A stretch of DNA of 64,000 nucleotides from Pantoea stewartii subsp. stewartii (GCF_008801695.1 NZ_VZPF01000017.1:1-64000), one strand, 5' to 3'. Positions 48,325 to 60,870 are shown, counted from the stretch's first letter. Notes: a model not told the origin generated them from the letters alone. Numbers and translations: made by a program.

Positions 48325-49527
48325 ATGCAAACTTATGATGTGGTGATCGCCGGTGGCGGTATGGTAGGACTGGCCGTGGCCTGCGGTCTGCAGGGCAGTG
48401 GCTTGCGTATCGCCGTACTCGAACAAGCGCCCGAGCCGCAATTTGATGCCACCGCTTCTCCGTCTGTCCGCGTATCGGCTATCAATGCGGCCAGTGAACG
48501 TCTTTTACAAAAACTGGATGTCTGGTCGACGATCCTGTCGCTCAGAGCCAGCCCTTATCAGGCCATGGAAGTCTGGGATCGTGACAGCTTCGGTGCTATC
48601 TCATTTGACGGTGAGCAGCAGGGCTTAACCCATCTCGGGCACATTATCGAAAACCCGGTGATTCACTGCGCCTTATGGCAGCGAGCCAGGCAGTGCAGTG
48701 ACGTGACGTTGCTGCCGTCGTCACATCTTCAGCAGGTGGCATTTGGCGATAACGAAGCCTTCATTACGCTACAGGATGGCGGCATGATGAGCGCACGGCT
48801 GATGGTTGCCGCAGACGGTGCCAATTCCTGGCTGCGCAACAAAGCCGATATTCCGCTGACTTTCTGGGATTATGAACACCATGCCCTGGTGGCGAACATC
48901 CGTACCTCCATGCCACATGATGGCGTCGCGCGTCAGGTATTCCATGGCGATGGCATTCTGGCGTTTCTGCCGATGCAGGATCCGCATCTGTGCTCCATCG
49001 TCTGGTCGCTGTCGCCCCAGGAAGCCACCCGGCTGGAAACGATGCCTGAGGCGCTCTTTAATCAACAGTTGTCGGTGGCGTTTGATATGCGCCTTGGCCT
49101 GTGCGAACTGGAAGGCGAACGGAAGGCATTCCCCCTCACGGCACGCTATGCGCGCAGCTTTGCTGCACATCGCCTGGCGCTGGTGGGCGATGCTGCGCAT
49201 ACCATTCATCCGCTGGCCGGGCAGGGTGTCAATCTCGGTTTTATGGATGCCGCAGAGTTGATTGGTGAAGTTCGCCGCCTGCATCAGCAGGGCAAAGATA
49301 TCGGGCAGCACCTCTATCTGCGCCGCTATGAACGCAGCCGTAAACACAGTGCCGCCATGATGCTCGCGGGCATGCAGGGATTTCGTGAGCTGTTTGCGGG
49401 CAATAATCCGGCTAAAAAGCTGCTTCGCGATGTCGGGCTAAAATTGGCTGATAATTTACCGGGCGTGAAACCTGTCATGTTGCGGCAGGCGATGGGCCTG
49501 AACGACATTCCCGCCTGGCTTCGCTGA
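48325..49527 (+). CDS. ubiI: 2-octaprenylphenol hydroxylase UbiI (VisC)
   Basis: UbiI hydroxylates C5 of the ubiquinone precursor under aerobic conditions. The 400-residue FAD monooxygenase is a paralogue of UbiH: AGGGMVGLAVACGL at the N-terminus, VAADGANSWLR in the middle, and VGDAAHTIHPLAGQGVNLGF towards the end. Family length is about 400. Last gene of ygfB-pepP-ubiH-ubiI, followed by a strong terminator. Confidence 0.96.
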   Translation: MQTYDVVIAGGGMVGLAVACGLQGSGLRIAVLEQAPEPQFDATASPSVRVSAINAASERLLQKLDVWSTILSLRASPYQAMEVWDRDSFGAISFDGEQQGLTHLGHIIENPVIHCALWQRARQCSDVTLLPSSHLQQVAFGDNEAFITLQDGGMMSARLMVAADGANSWLRNKADIPLTFWDYEHHALVANIRTSMPHDGVARQVFHGDGILAFLPMQDPHLCSIVWSLSPQEATRLETMPEALFNQQLSVAFDMRLGLCELEGERKAFPLTARYARSFAAHRLALVGDAAHTIHPLAGQGVNLGFMDAAELIGEVRRLHQQGKDIGQHLYLRRYERSRKHSAAMMLAGMQGFRELFAGNNPAKKLLRDVGLKLADNLPGVKPVMLRQAMGLNDIPAWLR

Positions 49528-49543
49528 CGCGAATCCCTTTCTT

Positions 49544-49574
49544 AAAGCCAGCGTAATTGCTGGCTTTTTTATTT
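49544..49574 (+). terminator. Rho-independent terminator after ubiI
   Basis: Perfect 9-bp stem AAAGCCAGC/GCTGGCTTT (49544-49552 and 49559-49567), loop GTAATT, followed by TTTATTTT. The following 300 bp to the PurR-like box are AT-rich, with no gene seen. Confidence 0.88.
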
Positions 49575-49891
49575 TAAAAAAGGACTGCACAGTAAAAATG
49601 CAGTCCTGCACCGTTGCAGCGCCTCATTTGATTTATTCTAATTTTGCGTGATGTTTCGCATTACTTATTTTTATTCGACGCCATTTTTGCTTCGCTATTT
49701 TTTTAACATCTTGCGTGTCAGTACGAATAAAATGGCTGTAAAAAAATGAATAGGTCGTATTTGTTGTGTGTTTAATCACAAAATTACAGTCTTTTGTCCT
49801 GCTTTTTCTTTTGCGCGGTTAGGCTGTGCGTCTGCGTTCGACCTCGCTTTGCTTATGGTTAATCGACCCGTTCAGTGGTAACGTCATTGCA

Positions 49892-49907
49892 AAGAGAACG
49901 TTTGCGT
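49892..49907. promoter_or_regulatory. PurR-like box upstream of gcvT
   Basis: AAGAGAACGTTTGCGT matches the PurR operator ACGCAAACGTTTGCGT in 13 of 16 positions, with a perfect right half. It is about 50 bp before the gcvT start. PurR is among the known repressors of gcvTHP in E. coli, with Lrp and GcvA/GcvR as the other regulators; sites for those were not identified. Confidence 0.65.
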
Positions 49908-49958
49908 CGGCTCCCGGCGGCGTGGTTTCAAACTTACTTGTTTCAGCACAGGATAGTT

Positions 49959-51056
49959 ATGACTCAGCACACACCTCTGTTTGACCAGCATCAGGAAAAC
50001 GGTGCGCGTATGGTGGATTTCCATGGCTGGATGATGCCGCTACACTATGGCTCCCAACTGGATGAACATCATGCTGTTCGCAACGACGCAGGCATGTTTG
50101 ATGTTTCGCACATGACCATCGTCGATCTGCACGGTGCACGTACGCGTGAGTTTTTGCGTTTTCTGCTGGCAAACGATGTCGCGAGGCTGACGCAACCCGG
50201 CAAAGCGCTTTACACCGGCATGCTGAATGCGTCGGGCGGCGTGATTGACGATCTGATCGTGTATTTCATGGATGAGACGTTTTTCCGCCTGGTCGTGAAC
50301 TCTGCGACGCGTGAAAAGGATCTGGCATGGATCAATGAACATGCGCAGGGTTATGGCGTGGAAGTCCGGGAGCGTGACGATCTGGCGATGATCGCCGTGC
50401 AGGGCCCACAGGCCCAGCAAAAAGCACAAACGCTCTTCAGTGATGCACAGCGTCAGGCTGTACAAGGTATGAAGCCGTTCTTTGGTATCCAGGCCGGGGA
50501 GCTGTTTATCGCCACCACCGGTTATACCGGCGAAACGGGTTATGAGATCGCGCTACCTGCGGCGCAGGCCGTTACATTCTGGCAGCGCCTGCTCGCCGCG
50601 GGCGTCAAACCCGCCGGGCTGGGCGCACGCGATACATTGCGTCTGGAAGCGGGCATGAATCTTTACGGTCAGGAAATGGATGAAAGCGTCTCACCGCTGG
50701 CCGCCAACATGGGCTGGACCCTGTGCTGGGAACCGGCGAACCGCAATTTTATCGGGCGCGAAGCACTGGAAAGTCAGCGCGAAAAAGGCACTGAAAAACT
50801 GGTTGGCCTGATCCTGACAGAAAAAGGCGTACTGCGTAACGGCCTGCCCGTGCGTTTTACGGATAGTCAGGGGCAGATGCAGCAGGGCATTATTACCAGC
50901 GGATCTTTCTCACCAACGTTGGGTTACAGCATTGCGCTGGCCCGCGTGCCTGCGGGCATTGGCGAAGACGCTATCGTTGAAATCCGCAACCGTGAAATGC
51001 CCGTAAAAGTGACTAAACCCGTTTTCGTTCGCGCCGGCAAGCCGGTTGCGCAGTAA
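49959..51056 (+). CDS. gcvT: Aminomethyltransferase GcvT (glycine cleavage T protein)
   Basis: GcvT takes the aminomethyl group from lipoyl-GcvH and makes 5,10-methylene-tetrahydrofolate and ammonia. The 365-residue protein starts [20 protein letters not shown] and has the folate-binding [25 protein letters not shown] and [17 protein letters not shown] motifs. The frame is open to 49875, but the family start is 49959 with an AGGA ribosome site. First gene of gcvTHP. Confidence 0.97.
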   Translation: MTQHTPLFDQHQENGARMVDFHGWMMPLHYGSQLDEHHAVRNDAGMFDVSHMTIVDLHGARTREFLRFLLANDVARLTQPGKALYTGMLNASGGVIDDLIVYFMDETFFRLVVNSATREKDLAWINEHAQGYGVEVRERDDLAMIAVQGPQAQQKAQTLFSDAQRQAVQGMKPFFGIQAGELFIATTGYTGETGYEIALPAAQAVTFWQRLLAAGVKPAGLGARDTLRLEAGMNLYGQEMDESVSPLAANMGWTLCWEPANRNFIGREALESQREKGTEKLVGLILTEKGVLRNGLPVRFTDSQGQMQQGIITSGSFSPTLGYSIALARVPAGIGEDAIVEIRNREMPVKVTKPVFVRAGKPVAQ

Positions 51057-51080
51057 AACATAATTACAGGAGAAAGGGCG

Positions 51081-51467
51081 ATGAGCAATGTGCCAGCTGA
51101 GTTGAAATACCGCGACAGTCATGAATGGCTGCGCAAAAATGCGGATGGATCTTACACCGTCGGCATCACCGAACACGCGCAGGAATTACTGGGCGATATG
51201 GTCTTTATGGACCTGCCAGAAGTAGGGGCGACGTTCGCTGCCGGCGAAGAGTGCGCCGTCGCCGAATCCGTAAAAGCGGCTTCCGATATCTATTCTCCTG
51301 TCAGTGGCGAAATTATCGCCGTGAACGACGCGCTGAATGATTCCCCAGAGCTGGTTAACAGCGAGCCTTATCAGGACGGCTGGTTATTCCAGATCAAAGC
51401 CAGCGATGAGTCAGAACTAGACTCACTGCTGGACGCGGATGCCTACAAAGCATCTATTGACGAGTAA
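51081..51467 (+). CDS. gcvH: Glycine cleavage H protein GcvH
   Basis: GcvH is the lipoylated carrier that shuttles the aminomethyl intermediate between GcvP, GcvT and lipoamide dehydrogenase. The 128-residue protein has the lipoyl-lysine K65 in [15 protein letters not shown] and the biotinyl/lipoyl barrel fold signature [13 protein letters not shown]. Length is within one residue of E. coli. It lies 24 bp after gcvT with an AGGAGA ribosome site and 81 bp before gcvP. Confidence 0.98.
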   Translation: MSNVPAELKYRDSHEWLRKNADGSYTVGITEHAQELLGDMVFMDLPEVGATFAAGEECAVAESVKAASDIYSPVSGEIIAVNDALNDSPELVNSEPYQDGWLFQIKASDESELDSLLDADAYKASIDE

Positions 51468-51548
51468 TCGTTGCGCGGCCTCCAGATGAGGCCGCCGATA
51501 TCTGACCAGCACTCTCTGTTCCCCAGCCCGATTCAGGATTTACAGCTC

Positions 51549-54422
51549 ATGACTCAGACTCTCAGCCAGCTTGAACACAACGGTGCGTTTATTGAGCGCC
51601 ATATTGGTCCGTCGCCAGAACAACAGGCCGTTATGCTGGAGGCGATTGGTGCCAGCTCTCTGGCGTCGTTGATTGGTTCTATTGTTTCCGCCGACATTCA
51701 GTTGCCCGGTCCGCCCGCCGTTGGCGATGCGGCAACTGAACAGCAGGCGCTGGCAGAGTTAAAAGCGATTGCCGCGCAAAACCTGCGCTACAAATCCTGG
51801 ATCGGCATGGGATACAGTGCTGTGATAACGCCGCCCGTTATCCTGCGGAACATGCTGGAAAATCCGGGCTGGTACACGGCTTACACGCCGTATCAGCCCG
51901 AAGTTTCTCAAGGGCGCCTGGAGGCGCTGCTAAACTTCCAGCAGGTCACCATTGATCTGACCGGCATGGATATCGCGTCCGCTTCACTGCTGGATGAAGC
52001 CACCGCGGCGGCCGAAGCGATGGCGATGGCAAAGCGCATCAGCAAACTGAAAAATGCCAACCGGATCTTTATCGCTGATGATATCCATCCGCAAACGCTG
52101 GATGTGGTACGGACCCGCGCCGAAACCTTTGGTTTTGAACTGATTATCGACAGCGCGGAGAAAGCCCTGGAGCACGATAATCTGTTTGGTGTCCTGCTTC
52201 AGCAGGTGGGCACCACGGGCGAGGTCCACGATTACACCAGCCTGATTGCCGAGCTGAAAACCCGTAAGGTGGTCGTCAGCGTGGCCTCGGATTTTATGGC
52301 CCTGGTGTTACTTGAATCGCCGGGCAAGCAGGGCGCGGATATTGTGTTCGGTTCCGCTCAGCGCTTTGGTGTACCAATGGGCTATGGCGGTCCTCATGCG
52401 GCCTTCTTTGCCAGCCGTGATGAACACAAGCGTTCTATGCCTGGCCGTATTATCGGTGTCTCACGCGACGCCGCTGGCAACACCGCGTTGCGTATGGCGA
52501 TGCAAACTCGCGAGCAACATATCCGTCGGGAAAAAGCCAACTCCAATATCTGTACCTCTCAGGTGCTGCTGGCCAATATCGCAGGACTGTATGCCGTGTT
52601 CCACGGGCCTGTTGGGCTGAAACGTATCGCTTCACGTATTCACCGCTTCACCGATATCCTGGCTGCCGGACTGCAACGTGGCGGGCTGAAGCTGCGTCAT
52701 CACCACTGGTTCGACACGCTGACAGTGGACGTGACCGATAAAGCCGCCGTGTTAAACCGTGCGCTCAATTTCGGCGTTAACCTGCGTAGTGATATTCATA
52801 ACGCTGTCGGTATCACGCTGGATGAAACCACATGTCGTGAAGACGTTGCGACATTGTTCGCCATCCTGCTGGGCGATGATCATGGTCTGGATATCGATCA
52901 ACTTGATAGCCAGGTTGCGGCAGACAGCCAGTCAATCCCTGCAAGCCAGCAGCGCGTCAGCGACATCCTCTCTCACCCTGTGTTCAATCGCCATCACAGT
53001 GAGACCGAGATGATGCGCTATATGCACAGCCTGGAGAAAAAAGATCTGGCTCTCAACCAGGCGATGATTCCGCTGGGTTCATGCACGATGAAGCTTAACG
53101 CTGCCGCAGAGATGATCCCCATCACCTGGCCTGAATTTGCCGAAATGCATCCGTTCTGCCCGGCAGAACAGGCGGGCGGCTACCTGCAAATGATTGGCCA
53201 GCTTTCCCAGTGGCTGGTTCAGCTTACCGGTTACGATGCGCTCTGCATGCAGCCGAACTCCGGTGCACAGGGGGAATACGCGGGGCTGTTAGCGATTCGT
53301 CGTTACCATGAAAGCCGTGGTGAAGGTGAACGTCACCTTTGCCTGATTCCCAGCTCAGCACACGGGACCAACCCGGCCTCAGCCCAGATGGCGGGCATGG
53401 ATGTGGTGGTCGTGGCCTGTGACAAACAGGGTAATATCGATCTGGGCGACCTGCGCGAAAAAGCCGCACAGGCGGGCGATAAACTGTCATGCATCATGGT
53501 GACCTACCCATCCACGCACGGTGTGTACGAAGAGACTATTCGTGAAGTGTGCCAGATCGTGCATCAGTACGGCGGCCAGGTGTACCTGGACGGTGCGAAC
53601 ATGAATGCCCAGGTGGGCATTACGACGCCGGGTTATATTGGCGCTGACGTTTCGCACCTTAACCTGCACAAAACTTTCTGTATTCCGCACGGTGGCGGCG
53701 GCCCGGGCATGGGACCTATTGGCGTGAAAGCGCATCTGGCACCGTTTGTACCCGGTCACAGCGTGGTGCAGATTGATGGTGTGCTGACACAGCAGGGCGC
53801 TGTCTCTGCTGCACCGTTTGGCAGTGCTTCCATTTTACCAATCAGCTGGATGTACATCCGCATGATGGGCGCGGAAGGGCTCAAGCAGGCCAGTTCGGTG
53901 GCGATTCTCAATGCCAACTACATCGCTAGCCGTCTGAAATCAGCTTATCCGATTCTGTATACCGGGCGCGATGGTCGTGTGGCGCACGAATGTATTCTGG
54001 ATATTCGTCCGCTGAAAGAGCAGACCGGGATCAGTGAACTGGATATTGCAAAACGCCTCATCGACTACGGTTTCCATGCGCCAACCATGTCATTCCCGGT
54101 CGCGGGCACGCTGATGGTGGAACCTACCGAATCGGAAGGCAAACTGGAGCTGGACCGCTTTATTGATGCCATGCTGGCGATTCGTATGGAAATTGGGCGG
54201 GTGGAAAAGGGCGAGTGGCCAATGGATGATAATCCGCTGGTTAACGCGCCTCACACACAAATGGAAGTGACTGGCGAATGGACGCATCCTTACAGCCGCG
54301 AGCTGGCCGTTTTCCCGGCAGGCAGCCACAATAAATACTGGCCAACAGTGAAGCGCCTGGATGATGTTTTTGGTGACCGCAACCTGTTCTGCTCATGTGT
54401 ACCGATGAGCGACTATGCCTGA
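51549..54422 (+). CDS. gcvP: Glycine dehydrogenase (decarboxylating) GcvP
   Basis: GcvP decarboxylates glycine with PLP and passes the aminomethyl group to lipoyl-GcvH. From [20 protein letters not shown] the protein is 957 residues, the E. coli length. The N-terminal half has [20 protein letters not shown], and the PLP lysine lies near residue 706 in [20 protein letters not shown], with the typical glycine-rich loop. The frame extends upstream to 51471, adding 26 unsupported residues. It ends gcvTHP before a terminator. Confidence 0.98.
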   Translation: MTQTLSQLEHNGAFIERHIGPSPEQQAVMLEAIGASSLASLIGSIVSADIQLPGPPAVGDAATEQQALAELKAIAAQNLRYKSWIGMGYSAVITPPVILRNMLENPGWYTAYTPYQPEVSQGRLEALLNFQQVTIDLTGMDIASASLLDEATAAAEAMAMAKRISKLKNANRIFIADDIHPQTLDVVRTRAETFGFELIIDSAEKALEHDNLFGVLLQQVGTTGEVHDYTSLIAELKTRKVVVSVASDFMALVLLESPGKQGADIVFGSAQRFGVPMGYGGPHAAFFASRDEHKRSMPGRIIGVSRDAAGNTALRMAMQTREQHIRREKANSNICTSQVLLANIAGLYAVFHGPVGLKRIASRIHRFTDILAAGLQRGGLKLRHHHWFDTLTVDVTDKAAVLNRALNFGVNLRSDIHNAVGITLDETTCREDVATLFAILLGDDHGLDIDQLDSQVAADSQSIPASQQRVSDILSHPVFNRHHSETEMMRYMHSLEKKDLALNQAMIPLGSCTMKLNAAAEMIPITWPEFAEMHPFCPAEQAGGYLQMIGQLSQWLVQLTGYDALCMQPNSGAQGEYAGLLAIRRYHESRGEGERHLCLIPSSAHGTNPASAQMAGMDVVVVACDKQGNIDLGDLREKAAQAGDKLSCIMVTYPSTHGVYEETIREVCQIVHQYGGQVYLDGANMNAQVGITTPGYIGADVSHLNLHKTFCIPHGGGGPGMGPIGVKAHLAPFVPGHSVVQIDGVLTQQGAVSAAPFGSASILPISWMYIRMMGAEGLKQASSVAILNANYIASRLKSAYPILYTGRDGRVAHECILDIRPLKEQTGISELDIAKRLIDYGFHAPTMSFPVAGTLMVEPTESEGKLELDRFIDAMLAIRMEIGRVEKGEWPMDDNPLVNAPHTQMEVTGEWTHPYSRELAVFPAGSHNKYWPTVKRLDDVFGDRNLFCSCVPMSDYA

Positions 54423-54445
54423 GTCGGGTTAACACAACTGTTTTG

Positions 54446-54469
54446 AGGGCCGGTTTTCGGCCCTTTTTT
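54446..54469 (+). terminator. Rho-independent terminator after gcvP
   Basis: Perfect 7-bp stem AGGGCCG/CGGCCCT (54446-54452 and 54458-54464), loop GTTTT, followed by TTTTT. The ygfF ribosome site follows almost at once. Confidence 0.85.
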
Positions 54470-54481
54470 ATGGAGGCTCAG

Positions 54482-55225
54482 ATGAAACTCGCGCTTGTTG
54501 CTGGCGGTAGTCGCGGCATTGGCCGTGCGACCGCCGTTTTACTGGCGACACGGGGCTACCGTGTGGCCGTGAATTATCGCGCGCGCGAAAGTGAAGCGCA
54601 GCGGGTGGTGGATGAGATTGTGCGTAACGGCGGAGAAGCCTTTAGCGTACAGGCCGATATCAGTGAGGAGGCGCAGGTCATGGCGCTGTTTCAACGGCTG
54701 GATCAGGAGAACCTGCCGCTCTCGCTGCTGGTAAATAACGCCGGTATCCTGTTTCAGCAATGCCGTCTTGAGCAACTGGACGCGGCGCGCATTCAACAGG
54801 TTTTTGCGACAAATGTCACGGGCACCTTCCTCTGCTGTCGTGAAGCCGTCCGGCGCATGGGAACGCACCTGGGAGGACTGGGCGGCAGTATCGTGAACGT
54901 TTCCTCCGCGGCAGCCCGTACGGGTTCTCCTGGTGAATATGTCGACTATGCCGCATCGAAGGGCGCGATGGATACGCTGAAGAAAGGTCTGTCACTGGAG
55001 GTCGCGCAACAGGGGATTCGCGTCAATGGCGTGCGGCCCGGTCTGATCTATACCGGGATGCATGCCGATGGCGGGGAGCCCGGCCGCGTCGACCGACTGG
55101 CGAGCGGCGTTCCGATGGGACGTGGTGGACATGCCGAAGAAATTGCAGAAGTGGTGGTCTGGCTGGCCAGCGATGCGGCCTCTTACATCACCGGCAGCAT
55201 AATTGATGCCGCCGGCGGGCGGTAA
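54482..55225 (+). CDS. ygfF: SDR family oxidoreductase YgfF
   Basis: A 247-residue short-chain dehydrogenase/reductase, equal in length to E. coli YgfF. The NAD(P)-binding motif is LVAGGSRGIGRATA, the structural NNAG is in LLVNNAGILF, and the catalytic Ser, Tyr and Lys are in VNVSSAAARTGSPGEYVDYAASKG. The substrate is unknown. The NADP preference suggested by the loop after the second strand (NYRARES) is inference. Start 54482 has a GGAGG ribosome site; the frame overlaps gcvP if extended to 54395. Converges with bglA. Confidence 0.93.
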   Translation: MKLALVAGGSRGIGRATAVLLATRGYRVAVNYRARESEAQRVVDEIVRNGGEAFSVQADISEEAQVMALFQRLDQENLPLSLLVNNAGILFQQCRLEQLDAARIQQVFATNVTGTFLCCREAVRRMGTHLGGLGGSIVNVSSAAARTGSPGEYVDYAASKGAMDTLKKGLSLEVAQQGIRVNGVRPGLIYTGMHADGGEPGRVDRLASGVPMGRGGHAEEIAEVVVWLASDAASYITGSIIDAAGGR

Positions 55226-55259
55226 ATTCATGCCGCAGCGTGACGCTGCGGCAGCCGAC

Positions 55260-56744
<1,485 letters not shown>

Positions 56745-56745
56745 T

Positions 56746-56762
56746 CACGGTATAACACCGTG
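56746..56762. promoter_or_regulatory. Small inverted repeat upstream of bglA
   Basis: CACGGT-ATAAC-ACCGTG, a 6-bp dyad, lies 59 bp upstream of the bglA start. It has no U tract in the needed direction, so an operator for the upstream RpiR-family regulator is the more likely reading. Inference. Confidence 0.35.
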
Positions 56763-56801
56763 CGAAAAAAGGGATTTGTCACAGCTAAAAAACGCTGTGT
56801 T

Positions 56802-57521
56802 TTACTGGCTTAACCGTCGGCCAAGCGATTCGATAATATAAATCGCCGGTACCTGAGTGGTAATATCGCAGTTATCCGCCAGGCGGATAACCGGGACGTG
56901 ATAGGAAACCGTAAAGTCGCTCATTTTTGCCAGCGAACAGTTTTCACTATTGGTGACCGCAATAATTTTGCATTTATTCAGGCTAAACTGGCTGGCGATA
57001 CGCAGTACTTCTTCTGTTTCGCCCGAGACAGAAAGGATGATCGCCAGGGCATTTTCATACAGGCTCGGATTGACGGGATAATAAGGATCATCAATAGCAT
57101 GACTGAATTTCCCCACATTCGAAAAAAAACGTGCACCGTATTTTCCCAGGCTCCCTGATGTGCCCACACCAATAAAAAATACCCGCTCAGCCTGCCTGAT
57201 CATCGCGGCTGCCTGGGTGATGACCTGCTCAAATTCAGCATTATTGATGCTTTTAAAAAAACTCAGCATATCGGCCGGGCCAGAGACCGGTAAAGCTGGG
57301 GCCGTGTGTTCCTGGGCCAGCCGCAGACGGATACGAAACTCAGACCAGCCTTCACAGTGCATTTTGCGACAGAAACGCAGTACGGTGGTAGTTGACACGG
57401 CGGCCTGCTCCGCCAGTTCACGAATGGTCATGTAACTGACATTTTCACGATGTCTGATGATGTACTGATAAACCTGCAATTCCAGATCGTTGAGCGTGGC
57501 AAGATCGTGATGCGCGAACAT
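56802..57521 (-). CDS. RpiR-family transcriptional regulator
   Basis: A regulator of about 239 residues with an N-terminal HTH_6 domain (about 1-75, MTIRELAEQAAVSTTTVLRFCRK) and a C-terminal SIS phosphosugar-binding domain (about 100-225, VFFIGVGTSGSLGKYGARF and AIILSVSGETEEV). RpiR regulators sense phosphorylated sugars, so control of the adjacent bglA is likely. The start is uncertain: ATG at 57521 has a weak ribosome site, and in-frame starts at 57554 and 57614 exist; homology supports 57521. E. coli does not carry this gene between bglA and trhA. Confidence 0.87.
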   Translation of the reverse strand: MFAHHDLATLNDLELQVYQYIIRHRENVSYMTIRELAEQAAVSTTTVLRFCRKMHCEGWSEFRIRLRLAQEHTAPALPVSGPADMLSFFKSINNAEFEQVITQAAAMIRQAERVFFIGVGTSGSLGKYGARFFSNVGKFSHAIDDPYYPVNPSLYENALAIILSVSGETEEVLRIASQFSLNKCKIIAVTNSENCSLAKMSDFTVSYHVPVIRLADNCDITTQVPAIYIIESLGRRLSQ

Positions 57522-57684
57522 GAAAAAATCACCAGATAGTTGACCAGTCAGCATTTTAACAGAATTTGAACCGGCGTTGACCGCATTAATTAATTTAAGC
57601 TTACACTTGTACACTGAAAGTTTTTCTGATTAATTTGTCTGGTGATTAATCTGCAATGGCTCTCACTTTTCAGGCAGGAAGGTT

Positions 57685-58338
57685 ATGACGCATAAACATT
57701 TTTCCACGCAGGACTATCCACTGGCAGAGGAAATTGCCAACAGTATCAGTCACGGGCTGGGTTGCTTCTTTGGAATCGTTGGGTTAGTGCTGCTACTGGT
57801 TAAGGCAACAGCGATCCATGCGGATGTCACCACCATCGTCAGCTCAAGCCTGTATGGCGGCAGCATGATCGTGCTGTTTCTGGCGTCCACGCTTTATCAC
57901 GCTGTCAGTCATCCACGCGCCAAACGCGTGCTGAAAAAAGTGGATCACTGCGCCATTTATCTGTTGATTGCGGGCACTTATACGCCGTTTTTGATGACAG
58001 GGCTGCAGTCACCGCTGGCTCACGCATTAATGGCGGTCATCTGGGGACTGGCGCTGCTGGGCATTCTGTTTAAACTGACGATCGCCGAACGCTATAAGGT
58101 GCTGTCACTGGTCACGTATCTTTGTATGGGATGGCTGTCGCTGGTGGTGGTCTATCAACTGGCGATGAAACTGTCGCCGGGGGGGATCTGGCTGTTGGCG
58201 CTGGGAGGCATCATCTATTCCCTGGGGGTGATCTTTTATGTGGCGCGCCGCGTGCCGTTTAATCACGCCATCTGGCACGGTTTTGTGTTAGGCGGCTGCA
58301 TCTGTCATTTCTGCGCCATCTATTTCTACGTCATGTAG
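57685..58338 (+). CDS. trhA: PAQR family membrane homeostasis protein TrhA (YqfA)
   Basis: A 217-residue inner-membrane protein of the hemolysin III/PAQR family with seven predicted membrane segments. Conserved motifs are the N-terminal [12 protein letters not shown], the STLYHAVSH motif and the C-terminal [12 protein letters not shown], containing the three His expected to bind zinc. In E. coli it is tied to membrane energetics and fatty acid homeostasis; hemolytic activity is not established. An AGGAAGG ribosome site precedes the ATG. Confidence 0.94.
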   Translation: MTHKHFSTQDYPLAEEIANSISHGLGCFFGIVGLVLLLVKATAIHADVTTIVSSSLYGGSMIVLFLASTLYHAVSHPRAKRVLKKVDHCAIYLLIAGTYTPFLMTGLQSPLAHALMAVIWGLALLGILFKLTIAERYKVLSLVTYLCMGWLSLVVVYQLAMKLSPGGIWLLALGGIIYSLGVIFYVARRVPFNHAIWHGFVLGGCICHFCAIYFYVM

Positions 58339-58343
58339 AAACA

Positions 58344-58364
58344 GGGCGGGAGAGGTTCCCGCCC
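58344..58364. terminator. Hairpin between convergent trhA and ygfZ
   Basis: Perfect 8-bp stem GGGCGGGA/TCCCGCCC (58344-58351 and 58357-58364), loop GAGGT, filling most of the 32-bp convergent gap. No U run on either side. Confidence 0.6.
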
Positions 58365-58370
58365 CGACAC

Positions 58371-59357
58371 TCAGTTTTCGTCCAGCGAATAAGGCAAAGG
58401 CTGAATAGTGAGTTTGCCTCCTTCATCCCCTTCGACGCGCAATACGCTGTCTGGCTCCAGATCGTTATTCATCACGACCTGCACCCAGGTCACGCCATCA
58501 TCAAGCTGCACGGCGGCGAGAACGGTTCCTGTGCGACGCCAGCGTTCACCCATCTGTAATTCCAGCGAGTCGTTTGCGGCAGGCAGATGGCTGACCTGGC
58601 CTGACAGCCAGTACAGGGCGCGCTTATTGGCGCCACGGTATTTCGCGCGGGCCACCATCTCCTGCCCGGTGTAGCAGCCTTTTTTGAAGCTGATCGCGTC
58701 CAGTGCCTGCAAATTAGTCGCCTGGGGAATAAACTGCGCGCTGGTCGCAGGTTCAATCACCGGAATACCGGCTTCAATGTCCAGGGCCAGCCACTGTGTG
58801 CTGTCTGTTAACTGAGCATCCTCGGCCAGCTTCTGTTTCAGTGCTTCTGCCTCAGCAAGCGAGGTGACCAGTAAAAAGCGCTCTGCGGGCTGGGCAAACC
58901 ACAGCAGGGTGGTTTCGCCCTGTTGCACCACGGGAGTAATACTGTCAGGAAGGACTTCAAACCGGTCAGCCAGCGCAGCCCGAGCCTGGAAACCGGCAAC
59001 GCCCAGTAGCACCACATCGTCATCGGCGGCCAGCGTCACTTTAGAGAATACGGCGTATTTTTTTAGCTCCGGCAACTGGGTATCACGCAGTGCCCGGCGC
59101 ACTAAATAGGCATAGCCTTCGCCGCGGTGAAACAGACGCAGATTGCTCCACATTTTGCCTTTCGCATCGCAGTGGGCGGCGGGCAGATGATGGGCGGCAT
59201 CCAGCGCGGCGACATCCAGCGTCAACTGACCCTGCAAATAGGACGTACTGTCAGGGCCCACTACAGACACCAGAGCCCAGGTATCCAGAGACATTAACGT
59301 GAGCGGCAGACGCGATGAGGCCGCAGGTTGACGTGGGGGAAGCGTAAATGTTGGCAT
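58371..59357 (-). CDS. ygfZ: tRNA-modifying/Fe-S maintenance protein YgfZ
   Basis: YgfZ is a folate-dependent protein that supports synthesis or repair of certain Fe-S clusters, including that of MiaB. The 328-residue protein belongs to the GcvT-like fold family, and its signature K226-G-C228-Y-T-G in [12 protein letters not shown] includes the functionally required Cys. Start 59357 ([20 protein letters not shown]) places this Cys at the E. coli position; upstream in-frame starts at 59384 and 59504 are less likely. Divergent from sdhE. Confidence 0.95.
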   Translation of the reverse strand: MPTFTLPPRQPAASSRLPLTLMSLDTWALVSVVGPDSTSYLQGQLTLDVAALDAAHHLPAAHCDAKGKMWSNLRLFHRGEGYAYLVRRALRDTQLPELKKYAVFSKVTLAADDDVVLLGVAGFQARAALADRFEVLPDSITPVVQQGETTLLWFAQPAERFLLVTSLAEAEALKQKLAEDAQLTDSTQWLALDIEAGIPVIEPATSAQFIPQATNLQALDAISFKKGCYTGQEMVARAKYRGANKRALYWLSGQVSHLPAANDSLELQMGERWRRTGTVLAAVQLDDGVTWVQVVMNNDLEPDSVLRVEGDEGGKLTIQPLPYSLDEN

Positions 59358-59581
59358 TGATAAATCCTGAGTATGAAGGTTCATCCGGAACAATATCTTC
59401 AATGGTAAAAGAGCAGACTGGCATTGCAACCTGTTTACTGAACAGGGCGCACAAAACGCGTGATGAACGCCAGCAAAAGCGTCATCCTGCGGCGTTGTGC
59501 ACATGACGAAGTCTGGAGCCTGCAGCCGCTGTCAATCCAGGTTACACTAGTCGCCACGATGTGAAACAGGAAAACTGATGC

Positions 59582-59848
59582 ATGGATATTCATGATAAAT
59601 CGCGCGTTCAATGGGCCTGCCGTCGTGGCATGCTGGAACTGGATGTCGCTATTATGCCGTTCTTCAAGTACGAATATGACACGTTAAACGATACCGACAA
59701 GCAGGTTTTCATTGCCCTGCTGAAAAGTGACGATCCGGACCTTTTCAACTGGATGATGAACCACGGCGAGCCAGCCGATCCCGAGCTGAAACGCATGGTG
59801 AAGCTTATTCAGCAGCGTAATCGTGAACGCGGCCCGGTGGCAATGTAA
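59582..59848 (+). CDS. sdhE: FAD assembly factor SdhE (YgfY, CptB)
   Basis: SdhE helps insert FAD covalently into succinate dehydrogenase and fumarate reductase flavoproteins. The 88-residue protein has the signature RGMLELD with R15, G16 and E19, the surface used for flavinylation. It has also been described as the antitoxin partner of YgfX (CptA). Its 3' end overlaps ygfX by 26 bp, a conserved arrangement that couples their translation. Divergent from ygfZ. Confidence 0.96.
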   Translation: MDIHDKSRVQWACRRGMLELDVAIMPFFKYEYDTLNDTDKQVFIALLKSDDPDLFNWMMNHGEPADPELKRMVKLIQQRNRERGPVAM

Positions 59849-60239
59849 CCTTCATCCCTCGTTGCAGGCGCGCACAATCCTTGCCCTGACGCTGGTGGTA
59901 ATGCTAGCCGGCGTCGGGCTGATGCCCTTGTCTGCGGCAGAGTGGGTGATAAAGCCGGTGCTGTTCGCCCTCATCGTGTGGGAAGGATGGCGGCAGGACA
60001 GGCGCTTGTGTCTGCGCTGTGGAGCGCTACGACGCGACAGTGCCCGTGACTGGCACTGGCAGGATGAACACTGGCAAACGCAGCAACCGCTTTACTGGTT
60101 ACCTGGCGCGGTGTTGCTGGTCATGAAGAACCGTCAGGGCAGGATAACGCGGTTTTGGCTCATGCAGGATAATATGCAGCCTGCTGAATGGCGCGCCTTA
60201 CGCGCCTGCTGTTTTCGCGACAGACAACGCGCGCGTTAA
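59823..60239 (+). CDS. ygfX: YgfX/CptA family inner-membrane protein
   Basis: A 138-residue protein with two adjacent membrane segments (about 18-55) and a soluble C-terminal part, typical of YgfX. In E. coli it was described as a toxin (CptA) inhibiting FtsZ and MreB, while in Serratia it acts with SdhE in flavinylation or pigment control, so its true role is disputed. The start is GTG at 59823 inside sdhE. Sequence is more diverged than its neighbours, including extra Cys near the middle and C-terminus, as is usual for this family. Confidence 0.9.
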   Translation: MNAARWQCNLHPSLQARTILALTLVVMLAGVGLMPLSAAEWVIKPVLFALIVWEGWRQDRRLCLRCGALRRDSARDWHWQDEHWQTQQPLYWLPGAVLLVMKNRQGRITRFWLMQDNMQPAEWRALRACCFRDRQRAR

Positions 60240-60249
60240 CACCGACAGC

Positions 60250-60768
60250 CTAAAGTCGTTCGGCCGTTTCCGTCAGAATCTGCTCGCACCACTGCTCAAC
60301 GCGCTCATCCGTCACGTCAAACTGATTGACGTCATCCAGCGCCAGCCCCACAAACTGTTTGCCATCCGCGCTAAGCGGTTTGGGGCTGGTAAATTCATAG
60401 CCATCCAGCGGCCAGTAGCCGACAAACTGCACGCCCATGGGTTGCAGCAGGTCGTGCAGCATACCCAGCGCGTCGAGAAACCATTCACCATAGCCAATCT
60501 GGTCGCCCATGCCGTAAAGCGCCACTATCTTGTTATGCAGATTGAGGGTGGGCAACTGCGGCCAGATGGCCTCCCAGTCTTCCTGTAGCTCGCCGAAGTC
60601 CCAGGTCGGAATGCCCAAAATCAGCAGGTCGTACTCTTCCATCAGACGCGGATCGTCATCTTTCACGTTGTGCAACGTCACTAACTCGTCGCCAATAAAA
60701 TCCCGAATCTTCTCCGCTACGATTTCGGTGTAGCAGGTACTGGAACCGTAAAAAAGACCAATTTTCAT
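60250..60768 (-). CDS. fldB: Flavodoxin FldB
   Basis: FldB is a small FMN electron carrier of the SoxRS regulon in E. coli. The 172-residue protein has the FMN phosphate loop [10 protein letters not shown] (with Ser/Thr-rich turn), and [14 protein letters not shown] and [17 protein letters not shown] that contact the isoalloxazine ring. Length matches the long-chain flavodoxin type. It converges on ygfX with a 10-bp gap and diverges from xerD. Confidence 0.95.
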   Translation of the reverse strand: MKIGLFYGSSTCYTEIVAEKIRDFIGDELVTLHNVKDDDPRLMEEYDLLILGIPTWDFGELQEDWEAIWPQLPTLNLHNKIVALYGMGDQIGYGEWFLDALGMLHDLLQPMGVQFVGYWPLDGYEFTSPKPLSADGKQFVGLALDDVNQFDVTDERVEQWCEQILTETAERL

Positions 60769-60870
60769 GCAGATAGTGCTCTGTTAATCCAGACTTTGGC
60801 GTAATTGTATCAGAAGCAGGGGTGAATCAGGCATAATGAGCACGATTTCAGACTGAACGGCGGGGAAAAC

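Noticed and set aside
49575-49958. Glycine riboswitch upstream of gcvT
   Set aside because: No tandem aptamer-like pattern was seen, and enteric gcvTHP is known to be controlled by proteins; the AT-rich leader fits Lrp-type binding better.
59582-60239. sdhE-ygfX as a toxin-antitoxin defence module
   Set aside because: The pair is a conserved housekeeping locus; the toxin description is disputed and nothing here points to a defence island.
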